From NCBI RefSeq assembly GCF_003612015.1, contig NZ_RARB01000001.1, forward strand, positions 1,116,001-1,180,000: a stretch of 64,000 nucleotides of DNA. Direction: 5' to 3'. The translations under genes were made by a program, and so were the position numbers. The DNA is from Pantoea piersonii (lineage in GTDB: Bacteria; Pseudomonadota; Gammaproteobacteria; Enterobacterales; Enterobacteriaceae). Below, in pieces: positions 8,470 through 17,620 of this stretch; position 1 is the stretch's first letter; each line of letters opens with the position of its first letter. Below the pieces are notes generated by a model. The model was not told where the DNA came from. It saw only the letters and a program-made list of their open reading frames with translations, and made no database searches.

Positions 8470-9696
8470 ATGACAGCCCTTGCAAATCAGTTAACCCAAC
8501 GCTTTTTCCGTTACCTGGCCGTTAGCAGTCAGAGCGACGCTACATCGAACACTTTGCCGAGCACGCCCAGCCAGCACGCGATGGCGCGGCTGCTGGCGGA
8601 GGAGCTCACCGCTCTCGGCCTCGACGAGGTGGTGATCGACGACTGCGCCACGGTGACCGCCGTGAAGCGCGGCAACCGGCAGGATGCGCCGCGCATCGGT
8701 TTTATCACCCATATCGATACCGTTGACGTAGGCCTGTCGCCCGATATTCATCCGCAGATCCTCACCTGGCAGGGAGAAGATCTGCTGCTCAACGCGCGCG
8801 AAGATATCTGGCTGCGTCGGGACGCGCACCCGGAGATCGCGCCCTATCTCGGCGAAGAGATTATTTTCAGCGACGGCACCAGCGTGCTGGGCGCGGACAA
8901 TAAAGCGGCGGTGACGGTGGTGATGACATTGATGGAGAATTTGCAGGGCGATCACGGCGATATCCTGGTGGCCTTTGTGCCCGATGAGGAGATCGGTCTG
9001 CGCGGCGCGAAAGCGCTGGATCTGGAAAAGGGTTTTAACGTCGATTTTGCCTGGACCATCGACTGTTGCGAACTGGGCGAAGTGGTATATGAAAATTTCA
9101 ATGCCGCGTCGGCGGAAATAACCTTTACCGGCGTGCCTGCGCACCCGATGTCGGCCAAAGGCGTGCTGGTCAATCCGCTGCTGATGGCGCACGACTTTAT
9201 CAGCCTGTTCGATCGTCGGGAAACGCCGGAGCACACCGAAGGTCGTGAAGGCTATATCTGGTTTAATGAAATGCAGGCGGGCGCCAGCCAGGCGACGCTA
9301 AAAGCCTCGATCCGCGATTTCGATCTGACGCAGTTTGCCGCGCGCAAAGAGCAGCTACATCAGGCGGTAGCAGAGATCGCCCGGCGCTACCCAACGGGCA
9401 GCGTCGCAATTCGCATCAGCGACATTTACAGCAATATCAGCAACGCCGTGGGCGAGGATCGTCGCGCTATCGAGCTGATCTTCACCGCGCTGGCGGATCT
9501 GAATATTGAGCCGAAGGTGATCCCGATGCGCGGCGGCACCGACGGCGCGGCGCTCTCGGCGAAAGGCCTGCTGACGCCAAACTTCTTTACCGGCGCGCAC
9601 AACTTCCACTCCCGCTTCGAGTTTCTGCCGATTTCGTCGTTTGTGAAGTCCTACCAGGTGGCGGAGAGGCTCTGCTTGCTGGCGGCGCAGCGCTAA
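8470..9696 (+). CDS. pepT: Peptidase T-like aminotripeptidase
   Basis: 408 residues, the same length as E. coli PepT, an M20B zinc aminotripeptidase acting in the cytoplasm. Metal and catalytic positions are visible: His81 and Asp83 in THIDTVDVG, Asp143 in LGADNKAA, Glu173-Glu174 in PDEEIG, Asp198 in TIDCCELGE and a late His in TGAHNFHS. Several motifs differ from E. coli (for example THIDTVD for SHVDTSP), so it is a divergent PepT or a paralog. ATG 8470 has AAGGA 6 bases upstream and is preferred to the GTG at 8467. It faces away from the DppA-like gene. Confidence 0.88.
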   Translation: MTALANQLTQRFFRYLAVSSQSDATSNTLPSTPSQHAMARLLAEELTALGLDEVVIDDCATVTAVKRGNRQDAPRIGFITHIDTVDVGLSPDIHPQILTWQGEDLLLNAREDIWLRRDAHPEIAPYLGEEIIFSDGTSVLGADNKAAVTVVMTLMENLQGDHGDILVAFVPDEEIGLRGAKALDLEKGFNVDFAWTIDCCELGEVVYENFNAASAEITFTGVPAHPMSAKGVLVNPLLMAHDFISLFDRRETPEHTEGREGYIWFNEMQAGASQATLKASIRDFDLTQFAARKEQLHQAVAEIARRYPTGSVAIRISDIYSNISNAVGEDRRAIELIFTALADLNIEPKVIPMRGGTDGAALSAKGLLTPNFFTGAHNFHSRFEFLPISSFVKSYQVAERLCLLAAQR

Positions 9697-9701
9697 ACCA
9701 T

Positions 9702-9767
9702 CAAAAAAGCAGCCAGGTTCAGGGCGCGGGTCATATCCTGTGCGACCGCCCCCTGCCCAGCCTGGTT
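9702..9767 (-). terminator. Probable terminator of the amino-acid binding protein gene
   Basis: Read on the minus strand, CCAGG...CAGGGGGCG pairs imperfectly with CGCGCCCTGAACCTGG, and this is followed by GCTGCTTTTTTG. The long imperfect stem ends in a six-T run 90 bases after the stop at 9797. A second GGCGGC/GCCGCC stem lies nearer the stop at about 9771-9787 but lacks a T run. Confidence 0.5.
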
Positions 9768-9796
9768 CAAGGCGGCTGTCCGCCGCCTGCCTGCTC

Positions 9797-10576
9797 TTAC
9801 TTCTTCACGCTGACGTCGATGCCGGGAAAATATTTCTCCGCCAGTTTTTTCACCGTGCCGTCATCCTGAATTTTAGTAATCGCCGCATCCAGCGCCTGCT
9901 TCAGTTGGGTATCGCCCTTACGCAGTCCAAAACCGATGCCGGTACCGAGGATCGCGTCATCTTCTACCGCTTTACCGGCAAAAACGAAGCCCTTGCCCTG
10001 CGGTTTATCGAGGAAACCTGACTGGCCCGCGGCAGACATCACCAGCGTGCCGTCAAGACGACCTGCGACCATATCGTTATACACCTGATTCTGATCCTGA
10101 TAAGAGGTCACGGTAACGCCCTGCGTTTCCCAGTGCTTTTTGGCGTAGGTTTCCTGAATCGACCCCTGCAGCACGCCGATATTCTTGCCCTTCAGCGCCT
10201 CAGCGGTCGGCTGCAGCTTCTCGCCCTCTTTGACGATCAGCATGCTCGGAATACGGTAGACTGGTTTGGTGAAATCGATGCTTTTCGCCCGCGCTTCGGT
10301 GATATTCATCGCTGAGTTAATGGCGTCGAACTTCTTCGCCTGCAGCGCCGGGATCAGCGCGTCGAAACTGCTCTCCACCCAGTGACAGTCGAAATTGCCG
10401 GTCGCGCAGATAGCTTTGCCCAGCTCGATGTCGAAGCCTTCCAGCTCGCCCTGCGCGTTACGGCTCTCAAACGGCGCATACTGCGACTCCAGGCCATAAC
10501 GCAGCGTTTCCGCCGCCAGCGCATGCACCGAACTCATCAGCCCCAGCGCAAGAAAGAGCGCGTTTAGTTTTTTCAT
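9797..10576 (-). CDS. Periplasmic basic-amino-acid binding protein (ArgT/HisJ-like)
   Basis: 259 residues: a signal peptide (MKKLNALFLALGLMSSVHALA) then a family 3 solute-binding domain. Segments such as SQYAPFESRNAQGELEGFDIELGKAICA, SSFDALIPALQAKKFDAI, NIGVLQGSIQETYA and VAGRLDGTL line up with ArgT and HisJ, which bind lysine, arginine, ornithine or histidine. One disulfide-type pair (CATGNFDC) matches the one in those proteins. No permease or ATPase gene is nearby, so it is an orphan receptor. It lies 17 bp after the aminotransferase gene in the same direction and is probably co-transcribed with it. Substrate is inferred only. Confidence 0.88.
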   Translation of the reverse strand: MKKLNALFLALGLMSSVHALAAETLRYGLESQYAPFESRNAQGELEGFDIELGKAICATGNFDCHWVESSFDALIPALQAKKFDAINSAMNITEARAKSIDFTKPVYRIPSMLIVKEGEKLQPTAEALKGKNIGVLQGSIQETYAKKHWETQGVTVTSYQDQNQVYNDMVAGRLDGTLVMSAAGQSGFLDKPQGKGFVFAGKAVEDDAILGTGIGFGLRKGDTQLKQALDAAITKIQDDGTVKKLAEKYFPGIDVSVKK

Positions 10577-10593
10577 CTTATTTTCCCCTGAGA

Positions 10594-11754
10594 TTAACCC
10601 TTCACCCGACAGAGCGCCTCTGCGCCGCGCTGCAGAGTGGCGTCGTCTTTTGCAAAAGAGAGACGAATCACGTTGTTATCGGTGCCGTCCATATAAAACG
10701 CCGAGAGCGGAATGGTTGCCACGCCGTGCTCGACGATAAGACGTTTTACCATCTCGCTGTCAGCTTCGTCACTGAAATGTCCGTAGCTGGCTAAAACAAA
10801 AAACGAACCGGCGCACGGCAGCAGCTTAAACGGCGAATCCTGCAGCAGCGACACCAGACGATCGCGCTTCTGCTGGTAAAATGCCGACAGCGACAGATAG
10901 TTTTCGGCGCGCTGCAGATAGTGCGCAAAGCCGATCTGCATCGGCGTATCGGCGGCGTACATCATAAACTGATGCACTTTCACCAGCTCCTCCATCAGTT
11001 CGGCGGGCGCAAGACAATAGCCGACGCGCCAGCCGGTAACGTGAAAGGTTTTGCCGAAGGAAGAGACGATCACGCTGCGCTGCGCCAGCTCTGGATGGGT
11101 CGCCATCCCGCAGTGCGCGCGGCCGTCGAACACAATATGCTCATAGACTTCGTCAGAGAGCACCACAATATCGGTGCCGCGCGTCAACGCCGCCAGCTGC
11201 GCCAGATCGGCGGGCGTCAGCACCTGTGCGCTCGGGTTGTGCGGCGTATTAATAATGATCATGCGGGTGCGCGGCGTCAGCGCGGCGCGCAGCTCATCCC
11301 AGTTAATGGCATAGTCGGGGAACTGCAGCTTCAGGCCAACCGGCGTGCCGCCCTGCAAACGCACCACCGGCGCGTAGCTGTCGAAAGCGGGCTCGAAGAA
11401 GATCACTTCGTCGCCCTGGCTCACCAGCGCTGTAATCGCCATATAGATGCCCTGGCTGGCGCTGCCGCTGATCAGCACTTCGGTCGCAGGATCGTAGTGT
11501 TGACCATAGAGCGCGGCGACCTTAGCCGCCAGCGCCTCTTTCAGCGCAGGCCAGCCGGTCATCGGCGCATACTGGTTATGCCCTTCGCGCATGGCACGGC
11601 TGACCTCCACCACCAGTGCCGGATCGCACGGGAAGTTGGGCGCGCCCTGTGACAGATTGATCGCGCTGTGCTGCGCAGAGAGCTGACCGATGACGCTGAA
11701 TATCGTGGTGCCTACGTCGGGCAATTTAGAGGTGACGTTAACGCTGCTTTTCAT
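10594..11754 (-). CDS. PLP-dependent aminotransferase, YbdL (methionine aminotransferase)-like
   Basis: 386 residues, the same length as E. coli YbdL, a class I/II aminotransferase that prefers methionine, histidine and phenylalanine. The family features are NQYAPMTGWPALKEAL, INTPHNPSAQVL, LSDEVYEHIVFD and the PLP lysine in SSFGKTFHVTGWRVGY, with the C-terminal arginine in VIRLSFAK. Sequence similarity to YbdL is clear but moderate, so I do not give the symbol. It is followed by an amino-acid binding protein gene 17 bp downstream and has a divergent GcvA-type LysR gene upstream, which suggests a small regulated unit for amino-acid or keto-acid salvage. Confidence 0.85.
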   Translation of the reverse strand: MKSSVNVTSKLPDVGTTIFSVIGQLSAQHSAINLSQGAPNFPCDPALVVEVSRAMREGHNQYAPMTGWPALKEALAAKVAALYGQHYDPATEVLISGSASQGIYMAITALVSQGDEVIFFEPAFDSYAPVVRLQGGTPVGLKLQFPDYAINWDELRAALTPRTRMIIINTPHNPSAQVLTPADLAQLAALTRGTDIVVLSDEVYEHIVFDGRAHCGMATHPELAQRSVIVSSFGKTFHVTGWRVGYCLAPAELMEELVKVHQFMMYAADTPMQIGFAHYLQRAENYLSLSAFYQQKRDRLVSLLQDSPFKLLPCAGSFFVLASYGHFSDEADSEMVKRLIVEHGVATIPLSAFYMDGTDNNVIRLSFAKDDATLQRGAEALCRVKG

Positions 11755-11883
11755 CGGACGAGCTCCTGCGCGGCTGCATAAAAATGTCGATTTAATTGAT
11801 TTCTATTCAACGACCCGGCGCTTGAGCCGACAAGCGAATTGTTGTCATAATAGCCATGACTAAAATGCATAGCTGGAGTGATA

Positions 11884-12723
11884 ATGCCGCGTTCTCTGCC
11901 GCTTAACGCTATACACGCCTTTCTGGTGACCGCGCGCCATCTCAACCTGACGCGCGCAGCGGGCGAGCTCTGTATTACTCAGGGCGCAGTCAGCCGCAAA
12001 ATCGCCACGCTTGAACACTATCTGGGCTTCGCGCTGTTCGAGCGGCACGCGCGCGGCCTGCGCCTGACCGCACAGGGAGCAGCGCTGCTGCCAGAACTGC
12101 GCCAGGGTTTTGAACAGATGCTGAGCGCCACGGACAGGGCGATGCGCCATCACGGCGTCATTCGGCTAAAAGCGCCGACCTGCGCGATGCGCTGGCTGGT
12201 GCCGCGCCTGGTGGCGCTGGAGCAGCAGCGGCCGGAACTGCATGTCGCCCTGACCACCACGCTGGAGCATCACGCTCAGCTGGATGGATTCGACGCTGCC
12301 ATCCTTTACGGTACGCCGCTGCCAGGGACGATACATCTGTTTGATGAGGCGATTACGCCGGTCATGGCCGCCGACATCGCGCCGCCCGCCTCGCCCGAGG
12401 CGCTGGCGGCGATGACCTTTCTGCATCCCACCAGCGATAGCCGCGACTGGCAGCTGTGGCTCGACGCCCAGAATACCAGGCTGACGATGACGCGTAATCA
12501 ACACTTCAGCACCATGGATCTGGCGATCAGCGCGGCGATACAGGGTTTTGGCGTAACGGTAGCGGATATTAATCTGGTGGAGAGCGATCTGGCGAACGGA
12601 CGCCTGATTGCGCCGTTCGCCAGTCGGGTGAAAACCGGGGCGGCCTACAGCCTGCTGCAGCGCCCGGTCAAAGATGCGCCGCCTTTCCTGTCGGATCTGG
12701 CGGCATGGCTGTCACGCGATTAA
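11884..12723 (+). CDS. LysR-family regulator, GcvA-like
   Basis: 279 residues with an N-terminal helix-turn-helix ([36 protein letters not shown]) of the GcvA/AmpR type, followed by [15 protein letters not shown] and the ligand-binding domain. The ATG at 11884 has GGAG 5 bases upstream. It is divergent from the aminotransferase gene (129-bp gap), so it most likely controls that gene and the binding-protein gene. Its stop overlaps that of the converging chemoreceptor gene by 4 bases. The effector is unknown. Confidence 0.9.
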   Translation: MPRSLPLNAIHAFLVTARHLNLTRAAGELCITQGAVSRKIATLEHYLGFALFERHARGLRLTAQGAALLPELRQGFEQMLSATDRAMRHHGVIRLKAPTCAMRWLVPRLVALEQQRPELHVALTTTLEHHAQLDGFDAAILYGTPLPGTIHLFDEAITPVMAADIAPPASPEALAAMTFLHPTSDSRDWQLWLDAQNTRLTMTRNQHFSTMDLAISAAIQGFGVTVADINLVESDLANGRLIAPFASRVKTGAAYSLLQRPVKDAPPFLSDLAAWLSRD

Positions 12724-14381
12724 AAGGTTACCCATTCGCCGCTCTGGTCTGCCCCAGAGCGATGCGCTGCGGCTACGGACGGCGTAGCGCTGTTGCCGCG
12801 AGGCGGCGCGCTGGCAATCGGCTCGTGCGACGAAAGACGGAACCGGGAGACCGAGGCTTCCAGCGATTCGGTCTGACGCGCCAGCGCGGCGGCGGCGGAT
12901 GAGACCTCCTCCACCAGCGAGGCGTTCTGCTGCGTCACGCTGTCCATTTCGGTGACGGCTACGCCAACCTGCGAAATGCCTTTGCTCTGCTCTTCCGACG
13001 CGGCGGCAATCTGTTTCATGATGGCGTCGACATCCTGCACCGACTTAAGAATATTGTGCATGGTGCTGCCGGTGTTGCTCACCAGGACCGCGCCTTTGTC
13101 CACGCGCTGTACCGAATCTTCAATCAGCGCGGCGATCTCTTTCGCCGCGGCGGCGCTGCGCTGCGCCAGATTGCGCACCTCGCTGGCGACGACTGCGAAG
13201 CCACGCCCCTGTTCGCCGGCACGCGCCGCTTCAACCGCTGCGTTCAGCGCCAGAATATTGGTCTGGAAAGCGATGCCGTTGATGACGCTGGTGATCTCGG
13301 CAATTTTTTTCGAACTGCCGGAGATGCCGTTCATGGTAGAGACCACTTCGCTCACCAGCTGGCCGCCCTGCTGCGCCGTTGACGAGGCGGTTTCTGCCAG
13401 CATGCTGGCCTGACGCGCGTTGTCGGCGTTGAATTTCACCGTTGCGGTCAGCTGTTCCATACTGGCGGCAGTCTGTTCCAGCGCCGCCGCCTGCTCTTCC
13501 GTGCGTGAAGAGAGATCGTTGTTGCCCGCTGAGATCTCTGCCGCGCCGCGCGAGATATTCTCGGTACCGCTGCGGATCGCGCTGACCGCTTCGCGCAGGC
13601 TCTCCTGCATGGCGCTCAGCAGCGGCACCAGCTTGCCGACGCAGTTGCGTCCGAACGGCGCAACCGGCTGGCTAAGATCGCCTGTGGCGATCACGGCGAA
13701 ATGCTCACGGATGCGATCCAGCGGTTTCACCAGCATGGTGACCAGATAGCGATCGGTAAACAGCAGGATCACTAAGCCCAGAATGACCGCTGCCACCAGC
13801 GTAATTTTCGTCAGTACGGTGAGGCGATCGACTCTGACACGGGTCTGATCCAGCTTGACGGCCGCCGCCTGATTGAACGCCTCGGCGCTGGCGCCAAAAG
13901 CGCGGCTCAGCGCAGGGGTTACCGTACTGGCGTGCTGGCGATAGGCTTCCAGCGAGTCCTGACGCGCTTTCTGCAGCTGCGGCGTCACACCCTCATCCAG
14001 CAGCTTTTGCCAGCTGCCGATCACCTGGTCGACGATCTGCGCCTCCATCGGGCCTGGCGCCATCTGTTTAAACTGCGCCAGCTGTTGCGTCATATTGTTC
14101 AGCGCCTGCTGAACCGGCTGCCAGTCCGCCTCAGTCGGCTGCGCACCGCCCGCTTTGCTTTCCATAATGCGCGACAGGCGCGTGATGACGCGAAAATACT
14201 GGTCGTTGCCTTTGCTTAAGGTGGTCATCTGCGCCACCAGATGACGATCGACGTCGTTGCCCTCACTGAGCGAACCGAGCGAGTGCACGCTGAACCAGCC
14301 TACTGCGCACCACAGCAAGCAAAAGAGACCGAGAATCCACAACATGACGGTGCGAATCGTGAAATTTTTTAATATACCCAT
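12720..14381 (-). CDS. Methyl-accepting chemotaxis protein with C-terminal EWVTF tail
   Basis: 553 residues. Membrane segments are at about 11-32 and 189-208, with a periplasmic ligand domain of about 155 residues between them, then HAMP and a signalling domain containing the conserved hairpin tip ([33 protein letters not shown]). The last residues, GEWVTF, resemble the CheR/CheB-docking pentapeptide NWETF of Tsr and Tar, with the key Trp and Phe kept, so this should be a high-abundance-type receptor. ATG 14381 is preferred (AAGGA 7 bases before it). The ligand is unknown. It shares the NFTIR start and FGRNCVG segment with the receptor at 50181. Confidence 0.93.
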   Translation of the reverse strand: MGILKNFTIRTVMLWILGLFCLLWCAVGWFSVHSLGSLSEGNDVDRHLVAQMTTLSKGNDQYFRVITRLSRIMESKAGGAQPTEADWQPVQQALNNMTQQLAQFKQMAPGPMEAQIVDQVIGSWQKLLDEGVTPQLQKARQDSLEAYRQHASTVTPALSRAFGASAEAFNQAAAVKLDQTRVRVDRLTVLTKITLVAAVILGLVILLFTDRYLVTMLVKPLDRIREHFAVIATGDLSQPVAPFGRNCVGKLVPLLSAMQESLREAVSAIRSGTENISRGAAEISAGNNDLSSRTEEQAAALEQTAASMEQLTATVKFNADNARQASMLAETASSTAQQGGQLVSEVVSTMNGISGSSKKIAEITSVINGIAFQTNILALNAAVEAARAGEQGRGFAVVASEVRNLAQRSAAAAKEIAALIEDSVQRVDKGAVLVSNTGSTMHNILKSVQDVDAIMKQIAAASEEQSKGISQVGVAVTEMDSVTQQNASLVEEVSSAAAALARQTESLEASVSRFRLSSHEPIASAPPRGNSATPSVAAAHRSGADQSGEWVTF

Positions 14382-14439
14382 AGCCAAATCCTTGACGGTG
14401 AAAACCGAGAGGGGCCCGATAATCTCGGGCATAATGGCG

Positions 14440-14447
14440 TTATCGGC
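14440..14447 (-). promoter_or_regulatory. Possible FliA (sigma-28) -10 element of the chemoreceptor gene
   Basis: The minus strand reads GCCGATAA, identical to the sigma-28 -10 consensus, 59 bases before the receptor start. I could not find a good TAAA -35 at the usual distance (a TAAACCGC lies too far upstream). A 6-bp hairpin, GCCCGATAATCTCGGGC (14414-14430), lies in the leader. Confidence 0.35.
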
Positions 14448-14591
14448 AGAAATTAAGGAAGATATAGCGGTTTAGTTAGCAATAAAGTTGCTTAATGCTT
14501 ATGGGAGGTTTAAGCATAACGTAATGATTTACAAAGGTTAGCATCGAAAATGCCGGGTAAAAATCAGTTCTGCTGCCTTAATAATTAGCCG

Positions 14592-16109
14592 TCAAAGCTT
14601 TACCATACTTTTCATCATCAGGCGAAACAGCCTCAGACGCGCGCGCATAAAATTGCGTTTGAGCAGTAGCGCCTTCTCACCGCCTTCACCGAACGACAGC
14701 GTGAGATCTTCGCCGGGATGCCAGGTGGGCCAGCTTATTTCGCCCTCCAGCCGGTGGCTGAATTCATTTGCGTCGCGCGCAAAGGCGAACCAGTAATCCG
14801 CCATACGCTGCGAAAAGGCGCGATCGCTGGCGGTGTAGGGGCGTTCACTGTCGGCAGGCTGCATCGTCGCCAGGGTATTAAGCGTATAGGGTACCTCATT
14901 GCCATGCCATGCGCCGTGCGGATAGAGATCGCGCGACTGTTCGGAAACATAGTCGAACCAGTAGCGCCAGCCCGGCATGCCGACGTTGTGCTGCGCGCGC
15001 ATCAGGATCCACGGCATGACGCTAAAGGCCATATCGCGCGCTGCCGCACGTCCCAGCAGGCGATCGTCGTGAATATCGTACAGCCATTTCAGCAGCCGAT
15101 AGCTGAGCGGCCTGCTGGCGCGCAGCTGTCGTATGACTGTGGCGGTATCCACATTAAAATAACCCAGCACGCTGGCTTCGTCGCTGTTGCTGCCAGCCAT
15201 CAGCGGAATGCGATGCTGTCGCCCCGCCATAAAGGTGGGCAACACCGGCTGCGGCAACACGGCGTCGCCAGCAATCGGCACCGGCCCGTGCCACAAAGGC
15301 GACTCCAGCGGCCAGAAGGCGTCGGCAGGCAGTTCGCGTAGCTGCTGCGCGGTAGCGTTGCGCAAACCGAAATGCGCCGCGACCTGCTCGCCCACTTGCA
15401 AAGCCGCTTTACGCGGTTTGTCCGGCAGGCTATAGGCGCTTTGCACGATCGCTTTATGAAACAGCCCCTCCGCCAGCGGCGAGCAGCAGAGCGAAAGCAC
15501 GCTGCGCGCGCCGGACGATTCGCCAAAGATAGTGACGTTGTCACGATTACCGCCAAATGCAGGAATATTGCGCTGTATCCACTGCAGCGCCGCTATCTGG
15601 TCGAGCAGAGCGAAGTTATTAACGATGCCGCCGTCGCGGTACTCCGCGTCCAGCGCCGGATGCGCGAAAAAACCGAGATGACCGAGACGGTAATTCACCG
15701 TTACGACCACTGCGCCGCGCGCCGCCATCGGCTTGCCGTTATAGGGTGCCAGCCCGCCCGATCCCATAACGAAACCGCCGCCGTGCAGCCAGACCATCAC
15801 AGGCAATGGCCGTGACGGCTCGACGTCAGGCGTCCAGACGTTGAGATAAAGGCAGTCTTCGCTGAGCGGGCCGGGATCGCCGCCGCCTGCGGCAACGCAG
15901 AGCGCGCGGTTCTGCCAGCAGGCGGCGCCGAATGCGGTTGCGTCACGCACCTCCTGCCAGGGCGTTACCGGCTGCGGCGCGCGCCAGCGCAGCGCGCCCA
16001 CCGGCGCGGCGGCATAAGGAATACCCTTAAAGACAAAGAGATCATCATCCATACTTCCTCTTAGCTCGCCTTCCGCTGTTCGGAGGCGCAGAGGTCGTCT
16101 GTTTTTCAT
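14592..16109 (-). CDS. Type B carboxylesterase (PnbA-like)
   Basis: 505 residues of the carboxylesterase/cholinesterase fold. Visible are the oxyanion hole WLHGGGF (109-113), EDCLYLNVWTP near 84-94, the nucleophile elbow GESSGA with Ser198, an acidic residue in GSNSDEASVL and the histidine in HGNEVPY. There is no signal peptide, so it is probably cytoplasmic; members hydrolyse esters of varied substrates. The C-terminus is basic with a hydrophobic patch (RLRLFRLMMKSMVKL), which is unusual and may bind membrane. The gene is flanked by unrelated genes and appears to be a single transcription unit. Confidence 0.9.
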   Translation of the reverse strand: MKNRRPLRLRTAEGELRGSMDDDLFVFKGIPYAAAPVGALRWRAPQPVTPWQEVRDATAFGAACWQNRALCVAAGGGDPGPLSEDCLYLNVWTPDVEPSRPLPVMVWLHGGGFVMGSGGLAPYNGKPMAARGAVVVTVNYRLGHLGFFAHPALDAEYRDGGIVNNFALLDQIAALQWIQRNIPAFGGNRDNVTIFGESSGARSVLSLCCSPLAEGLFHKAIVQSAYSLPDKPRKAALQVGEQVAAHFGLRNATAQQLRELPADAFWPLESPLWHGPVPIAGDAVLPQPVLPTFMAGRQHRIPLMAGSNSDEASVLGYFNVDTATVIRQLRASRPLSYRLLKWLYDIHDDRLLGRAAARDMAFSVMPWILMRAQHNVGMPGWRYWFDYVSEQSRDLYPHGAWHGNEVPYTLNTLATMQPADSERPYTASDRAFSQRMADYWFAFARDANEFSHRLEGEISWPTWHPGEDLTLSFGEGGEKALLLKRNFMRARLRLFRLMMKSMVKL

Positions 16110-16207
16110 TACCTGTTCCCTGATAAAGCGTTAAGGCATTATCTACAGGCCGTTAAGATATTGTCTATGTCCTTAGTGCATTTGCAGAATATGCTGAGCC
16201 GCCCGCG

Positions 16208-17551
16208 TTAAGCGTCGCTGATACCGCATCGTACCAGCGATTGCTGCTGACGCGCCTGATAGAGCTGCATCTCATCCTGCACCGACGCGCCCAGCGCCGC
16301 TTCAAAATCCGCCCTGCTGGCATTGCCTGCCGTACGCGCCTGCGCCTTATCGCCCAGGTTTGACTGGAATATACCTGCCGCGCTGACCGGCAGAAAATCT
16401 TCATAAACAACCGGATCGGCGATAATGCGTCCCTGCTCGATCAGCGTCGCCAGCGATTCGCCCGGACGCGGCGGTTGTGCCTCGCCCTTTTCGCTCAGCC
16501 GATAGTCGAACCAGGCGAGCTGCTGCTCGCGCAGGCTGCGCTCATCGTCGGGAAAATCGCGAAATACCTCGGCCAGCCGCTGCTGATGCTGCTGGTTGTC
16601 GGTGCCGGTGCCCGCTTCCGCCAGCAGACGATCGTACAGCGCGCGGCCTTTCGGCGTCAGCGCCACGCCGCGCTGCTCGATTTCGCCAAAGCGCGCGGTA
16701 TGGGTGCCGCTCTCGCCCTGCTGGAAACGTACCGGCTCCTCCAGCGCCTTAAAACTGGTCTGCCGCAGCAAAATCGGCACTTCGCGTCGTGGCGGCCCTT
16801 CAATCAGGGCTTTTGGATCGATGCCGTATTCTGGCATCAGCGACTGCACCAGGTCGATGTCGAGCGTGCGCGGCGTCAGGTGATTGATATGGCATCCCGG
16901 AAAGCAGACCACGTCGGCAATCAGGCGATGCTGCTGGCTCAGCGCCTGATAGGTCTCGCTGTCGACAGTGCTCACGCCATGCCAGCGGAACGTCTCCAGC
17001 GCCTCTTTGACAAAGGCGTCGGCGTCCGCGTCACTGAGGCCGCCCTGCTGCTGATGTTGCGCGATCAGCGCCCGGCAGCGCGGCGTAAAAATGTCGCGCC
17101 GCGCCAGTATCGCCGCCGCTTTTTCCCGCAGCTGAAGATCGTCAATGAGCTCCAGCCGCAGCAGCGAGGTAAAAATGCGGAAGGGATTGCGGCGCAGCGC
17201 CGCGTCGCTGACCGGACGAAACGCGGTGGAGTGCACCGGCACGCCCGCTTGCGACAGATCGTAGTAGCCGACCGGCTCCATACCCATTACCGCGAACATC
17301 TGCCGCAGCGTCGCCAGCTCTTCAGCCGTGCCGACGCGAATGGCGCCGTGACGCTCCAGATTGAGGCGCTCAAGCTCGTCCGCCGCTTCCAGCCGCGCTT
17401 TCAGCGCCGGACGGTCGGCTAAACAACGCGCATTGACGCGCTGTACCAGCGTCATCAGCGTGCCATACTGCGGCACCTCCTGCTGATACATTGCGGACAT
17501 CGCCTGTGAGAAGCGCGTACGAATAGCGTCCGCGCTGAGGAAGTGATTCAT
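16208..17551 (-). CDS. ydcJ: YdcJ, 2-oxoadipate dioxygenase/decarboxylase family
   Basis: 447 residues, same length as E. coli YdcJ and similar throughout (SQAMSAMYQQEVPQYGTL, GYYDLSQAGVPVHSTAFRP, GPPRREVPILLRQTSFKALEE). The family includes HglS, an Fe(II) enzyme that turns 2-oxoadipate into D-2-hydroxyglutarate in lysine breakdown; its metal ligands correspond here to His68 (ERHGAIRVG), His224 (GCHINHLTPR) and Glu290 (RFGEIEQRG), all present. ATG 17551 is chosen because AGGAG lies 8 bases upstream. No other lysine-catabolism gene is nearby, so whether this protein has the HglS activity is inference. Confidence 0.92.
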   Translation of the reverse strand: MNHFLSADAIRTRFSQAMSAMYQQEVPQYGTLMTLVQRVNARCLADRPALKARLEAADELERLNLERHGAIRVGTAEELATLRQMFAVMGMEPVGYYDLSQAGVPVHSTAFRPVSDAALRRNPFRIFTSLLRLELIDDLQLREKAAAILARRDIFTPRCRALIAQHQQQGGLSDADADAFVKEALETFRWHGVSTVDSETYQALSQQHRLIADVVCFPGCHINHLTPRTLDIDLVQSLMPEYGIDPKALIEGPPRREVPILLRQTSFKALEEPVRFQQGESGTHTARFGEIEQRGVALTPKGRALYDRLLAEAGTGTDNQQHQQRLAEVFRDFPDDERSLREQQLAWFDYRLSEKGEAQPPRPGESLATLIEQGRIIADPVVYEDFLPVSAAGIFQSNLGDKAQARTAGNASRADFEAALGASVQDEMQLYQARQQQSLVRCGISDA

Positions 17552-17620
17552 GGTGCCTGCTCCTGACATGATCGACGTTGCTGCTACTGTAGAGCAACGC
17601 GAAATCGGCAGGCAAAAAAG

